From Microbacteriaceae bacterium (GTDB lineage: Bacteria > Actinomycetota > Actinomycetes > Actinomycetales > Microbacteriaceae), in assembly GCA_023254555.1 (NCBI GenBank), contig JALRLI010000062.1:1-5852 (forward strand): a stretch of DNA of 5,852 bases, read 5' to 3'. Shown here piece after piece: positions 5,212-5,852 of this stretch. How positions within the stretch are numbered: the stretch's first letter is position 1; each line of letters opens with the position of its first letter. Both the position numbers and the translations under genes were made by a program. The notes below the pieces were generated by a model that had not been told where the DNA came from, did no database searches, and saw nothing but the letters and a program-made list of their open reading frames with translations.

Positions 5212-5852
5212 TTGGCTACCAAATACGCAACGATAAGCCCCGCAACTGGCGAAGAATTAGCCACATTCGAGGCTGCAAGCGATGCAGAGGTCTTGACCGC
5301 GATTGCCGAAGCCAATGAGCAATACCGCAGATGGAGGGGCGCTGACATCGCCGAGCGCAAGGCAGTGCTGCTCAAAGTCGCGTCGCTCTATGAGGAGCGC
5401 AAAGACGAGCTCGCCCGCATCATCAGCATTGAGATGGGTAAACCTGTGTCACAGGGCATGGGTGAAGTTCAGATCACGGCTGATATCTTCCGCTACTACG
5501 CAAATAATGCGGAAGAGTTCATGCGAGATCAGCAACTCTCCCCTGCCGGCGGAGGCACAGCAGTAGTTCGCACCGAATCAATCGGAGTGCTCCTCGGAAT
5601 CATGCCTTGGAACTACCCTTATTACCAGGTGGCCCGTTTCGCAGCACCGAACCTGATGCTCGGAAATACGATTCTGTTGAAGCACGCGGCAAACTGCCCG
5701 CAGGCAGCGCTGGCAATGCAGCAAATCTTTGACGACGCTGGGTTGCCGGCTGGCGCTTACACGAATCTCTTCGCAACGCACGCACAAATCTCAACCATGA
5801 TTGCTGATCCTCGGGTTCAGGGGATTTCACTCACGGGTAGTGAAGCTGCAGG
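5212..5852 (+). CDS. gabD: NAD(P)-dependent succinate-semialdehyde dehydrogenase-type aldehyde dehydrogenase, N-terminal part
   Basis: The gene starts at TTG and runs off the right edge, giving 213 residues of an expected ~450-460. The family oxidises succinic semialdehyde to succinate in the cytoplasm, the last step of GABA catabolism. The N-terminus has ISPATGEELATF (residues 8-19), usual for short SSADH enzymes. Family landmarks follow: EMGKP (74-78), the PWNYP loop with oxyanion-hole N134, the cofactor-binding lysine K157 in LLKHAANCP, and the SLTGS loop (206-210). The KHA...CP form recalls the YneI/Sad branch more than classical GabD with KPA. The catalytic Cys and Glu lie beyond the window and cannot be checked. 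The gene is divergent from the permease and probably shares its control region. Other semialdehydes are possible substrates, so gabD is a provisional symbol. Confidence 0.88.
   Translation, partial: MATKYATISPATGEELATFEAASDAEVLTAIAEANEQYRRWRGADIAERKAVLLKVASLYEERKDELARIISIEMGKPVSQGMGEVQITADIFRYYANNAEEFMRDQQLSPAGGGTAVVRTESIGVLLGIMPWNYPYYQVARFAAPNLMLGNTILLKHAANCPQAALAMQQIFDDAGLPAGAYTNLFATHAQISTMIADPRVQGISLTGSEAA

Noticed and set aside
5097..5318. Small plus-strand open frame across the divergent control region
   Set aside because: It runs through AT-rich promoter sequence, overlaps the dehydrogenase N-terminus in another frame, and has no Shine-Dalgarno or family resemblance.

Overview
The window looks like chromosomal DNA from an actinobacterium. 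The main evidence is a partial gene at the left edge that encodes the C-terminus of an actinobacterial-type 2-oxoglutarate decarboxylase/dehydrogenase E1 (Kgd/OdhA). The moderately high GC of the coding regions and the close relation of the permease and aldehyde dehydrogenase to actinobacterial families fit this. Microbacteriaceae or a relative is my best guess, but it is an inference. I see no mobile element, rRNA, tRNA or CRISPR array.

Layout. (1) 1-1014 (+): 3' part of kgd. (2) 1032-1799 (+): FadR-type GntR/FCD regulator. (3) 1796-2509 (+): soluble Cache-domain sensor protein whose start overlaps the regulator's stop by 4 bp. (4) 2526-3338 (-): PuuD-like class I glutamine amidotransferase, probably a gamma-glutamyl-GABA hydrolase. 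It converges on the Cache gene with a 16-bp gap. (5) 3380-3416: strong intrinsic terminator for leftward transcripts, placed between the permease and the hydrolase. (6) 3440-4945 (-): APC-family amino acid/amine permease. (7) 4946-5211: AT-rich divergent control region of 266 bp, packed with short dyads. (8) 5212 to the window end (+): 5' part of an NAD(P)-dependent aldehyde dehydrogenase of the succinate-semialdehyde dehydrogenase type, starting at TTG.

The genes read as the edge of a polyamine/GABA catabolic locus. The permease would import an amino compound. The PuuD-like enzyme would release GABA (or a related acid) from its gamma-glutamyl conjugate. The dehydrogenase would oxidise the semialdehyde to succinate, which enters the TCA cycle near 2-oxoglutarate, the substrate of Kgd. 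The glutamylpolyamine synthetase, oxidase and transaminase that would complete such a pathway are not in the window and may lie beyond the right edge.

The most unusual element is the translationally coupled regulator-Cache pair. The Cache protein has no membrane segment, and it carries most of the amino-acid/amine-binding signature of dCache_1 receptors but lacks the arginine expected to grip an alpha-carboxylate. It may be a cytoplasmic amine or amino-acid sensor that works with the GntR regulator.
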